Shown: positions 5,341-6,155 of the stretch, piece after piece
How the letters are laid out: the number at the start of each line of letters is the position of its first letter
Numbering within the stretch: position 1 is the first letter of the stretch
Origin: Oscillospiraceae bacterium
Lineage (GTDB): Bacteria > Bacillota > Clostridia > Oscillospirales > Ruminococcaceae
Reading direction: 5' to 3'
Assembly: GCA_015067125.1 (NCBI GenBank)
Contig: SVNB01000097.1
Coordinates: 1 to 6,155 of the forward strand
DNA: 6,155 nt
The notes under the pieces: generated by a model
The model's database searches: none
What the model was told of the DNA's origin: nothing
What the model saw: the letters and a program-made list of their open reading frames with translations, nothing else
Position numbers and translations under genes: made by a program

Positions 5341-5478
5341 GAGAGGAAAGCCCCTGCAAAGCAGGAAGGCTTAACCGAAGCGCTCAAAGAGCAGGATCAG
5401 ATGGAATGGGTAAGGAGGATGAATAATATCAGAAACAGAGCGGAGGAGATCGTGAGAGAAGAAATATTGCTAAAATAA
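5341..5478 (+). pseudogene. C-terminal remnant of a TnpV transposon protein
   Basis: An open frame without a usable start reads AKQEGLTEALKEQDQMEWV from 5356, continues RRMNNIRNRAEEIVREEILLK and stops at 5476-5478. This closely resembles, from memory, the C-terminal third of TnpV proteins (Pfam TnpV), accessory proteins of unknown function on Clostridia mobile elements. They normally have about 115-130 residues; only about 40 remain here. Upstream, the terminator T run at 5331-5336 replaces the rest of the gene, and no ribosome binding site with a start codon is present. An imperfect hairpin (AAGCCCCTGC 5348-5357 with GCAGGAAGGCTT 5361-5372) marks the join. I see no transposase or terminal repeats, so this is a decayed fragment. 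Family assignment is from the pattern alone. Confidence 0.7.
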
Positions 5479-5513
5479 ACCTTTTCCTTTCTTGCTGACT
5501 TTTTGCAATGCTA

Positions 5514-5542
5514 TGGAAAAAAGAAATATAAGGTAGTATAAT
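5514..5542 (+). promoter_or_regulatory. Candidate promoter of the riboswitch transcript
   Basis: TGGAAA (5514-5519, 4 of 6) and TATAAT (5537-5542, 6 of 6) with a 17-base spacer. Transcription near 5549 would start about 17 bases before the aptamer's first stem, a suitable distance. Confidence 0.65.
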
Positions 5543-5565
5543 CAAAAAAGAAATTGAATAAGCTG

Positions 5566-5772
5566 CATCAAGTTCCGCGTAAAGACCGGCTTTTGCCGGG
5601 CGTTGGAATAAGGAAATCCGGTTGGAGTCCGGAACCCACCCAGGGGCTGTAAATGCAGGAGTTTTTTATCCGCGGCGCAAGCCGGCCATTGGCCAGAAGC
5701 TGAGAAGGTAGGATAAAAAAACGCAGGAAAACTTTTGTTTTTCCCAATGCATGAGCCAGAAAGCCTTTGATG
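5566..5772 (+). promoter_or_regulatory. Cobalamin (vitamin B12) riboswitch aptamer
   Basis: The core resembles the cobalamin riboswitch consensus (Rfam RF00174): GGAAATCCGGTTGGAGTCCGG (5612-5632), then AACCCACCCAGGGGCTGTAA (to 5652), a B12-box-like GGCCATTGGCCAGAAGC..GAGAAGG (5684-5708), and GAGCCAGAAAGCC (5753-5765). Pairings support it. The closing stem is CATCAA (5566-5571) with TTGATG (5767-5772). A hairpin holds TTCCGCG/CGTTGGAA around CCGGC-TTTT-GCCGG. ATGCA (5653-5657) pairs with TGCAT (5748-5752). A 10-bp arm, TTTTTTATCC (5662-5671) with GGATAAAAAA (5711-5720), encloses a GCAA-tetraloop hairpin (5673-5684). Departures from the usual core include GGTT for GGTG and CATTG for CACTG, so ligand choice should be tested. 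Terminators follow, which implies control of transcription. Confidence 0.82.
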
Positions 5773-5778
5773 ATCGAA

Positions 5779-5815
5779 CCCGAAGAACGCATTTTATGCG
5801 CGGACGGGATTTTTT
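5779..5815 (+). terminator. First terminator after the aptamer
   Basis: Outer stem CCCG (5779-5782) with CGGG (5805-5808), inner stem CGCAT (5788-5792) with ATGCG (5796-5800), then six T (5810-5815). It starts 7 bases after the aptamer's closing stem, where an expression platform is expected. Because the outer stem is short and separated from the inner one by an internal loop, it may instead be an extra aptamer helix that makes a loop-loop contact. Confidence 0.55.
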
Positions 5816-5830
5816 GGGAACAGAAATTCG

Positions 5831-5865
5831 GCTGCAATGACCAAGGTGTCATTGCAGCTTTTTTT
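5831..5865 (+). terminator. Second, strong terminator after the aptamer
   Basis: A perfect 11-bp stem, GCTGCAATGAC (5831-5841) with GTCATTGCAGC (5848-5858), a 6-base loop and seven T (5859-5865). It ends only 22 bases before the GTG start of the next gene, with no promoter between. That gene can be expressed only when transcription passes this hairpin, so it is the likely B12-controlled switch. Confidence 0.88.
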
Positions 5866-5886
5866 ATTGCAAAAAAGGAGAAAACA

Positions 5887-6155
5887 GTGATTTTGGAAGA
5901 AAGAATTGTTTCAAGGGAAGAAAAACGCGGGCTTGACCGGGAACGAAGAGAAATTGAAAGTAAGTTCGCAAAAGAACACGAAAAAGACAGCGACGAAGAA
6001 CTTCTCGATATAGTACGAAACAAGGCAAATGAGCTTGGAAGACCGCCGAAAAAGACCGAAACTATCGGCTTTGTCTGTCTTAAAATGCGTTTTGGTCCAT
6101 GGCCGAGAGTTCTTGAAAAAGCCGGACTGAAAAAGCCGAAAACAAACCGCAGAAA
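5887..6155 (+). CDS. Small basic protein with homing-endonuclease-associated-repeat-like motif (3' partial)
   Basis: Open to the window end, so at least 89 residues and incomplete. The start is GTG at 5887, with AAAAGGAG (5873-5880) 6 bases upstream. The first ~35 residues are very charged and probably helical (EERIVSREEKRGLDRERREI). Then comes LLDIVRNKANELGRPPKKTE (39-58) and LKMRFGPWPRVLEKAGL (65-81). The GRPP...RFGxWxxxLxxAGL pattern is that of the homing-endonuclease-associated repeat (HNH_repeat), a small helical unit found beside nucleases and in stand-alone, presumably nucleic-acid-binding proteins. No nuclease motif is visible in the part present. It lies directly behind the B12 riboswitch and its terminator. 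Family call is by motif; function unknown. Confidence 0.72.
   Translation, partial: MILEERIVSREEKRGLDRERREIESKFAKEHEKDSDEELLDIVRNKANELGRPPKKTETIGFVCLKMRFGPWPRVLEKAGLKKPKTNRR

Noticed and set aside
5568..6023. 151-codon open frame on the - strand over the riboswitch
   Set aside because: It runs across the aptamer, both terminators and the start of the + strand gene. The serine/arginine-rich product looks like an antisense artefact.

Overview
The window looks like chromosomal DNA of a Gram-positive anaerobe of the Clostridia, probably near the Oscillospiraceae/Ruminococcaceae. This is inferred from strong AGGAGG-type ribosome binding sites (one before a TTG start, one before a GTG start), textbook TTGACA-17-TATAAT promoters, the rplM-rpsI pair, a GC-rich stem-loop repeat of a type common in gut Clostridia, and a TnpV remnant. 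No 16S rRNA or other species-level marker is present.

Layout. (a) 5-1405: a full-length MgtE-type magnesium transporter. (b) 1415-2582: a consensus promoter, an intrinsic terminator inside the resulting leader, then two tandem YgjV-like inner-membrane proteins, closed by a hairpin that probably serves both strands. (c) 2586-4095: an AT-richer accessory block. A short XRE-type regulator (+) is divergent from a two-gene operon (-) encoding a two-helix membrane protein and a cysteine-rich lipoprotein of unknown function. The divergent promoters touch at their -35 boxes, and a 14-bp dyad lies inside the operon promoter. (d) 4096-5234: an A-rich curved-DNA-like tract, an UP-element-like sequence and a perfect promoter drive rplM-rpsI (ribosomal proteins L13 and S9), followed by a strong terminator. 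(e) 5235-5478: an interspersed stem-loop repeat, a second strong terminator and the C-terminal remnant of a TnpV gene. (f) 5514-6155: a promoter, a cobalamin (B12) riboswitch aptamer, two successive terminators, and the start of a gene for a small basic protein with a homing-endonuclease-associated-repeat-like motif, cut by the window end.

The two most interesting places are the B12 riboswitch placed before a gene that does not look like B12 metabolism, and the divergent regulator / membrane protein / lipoprotein cassette, which I cannot assign to a known system. The rest is housekeeping or ordinary accessory sequence.
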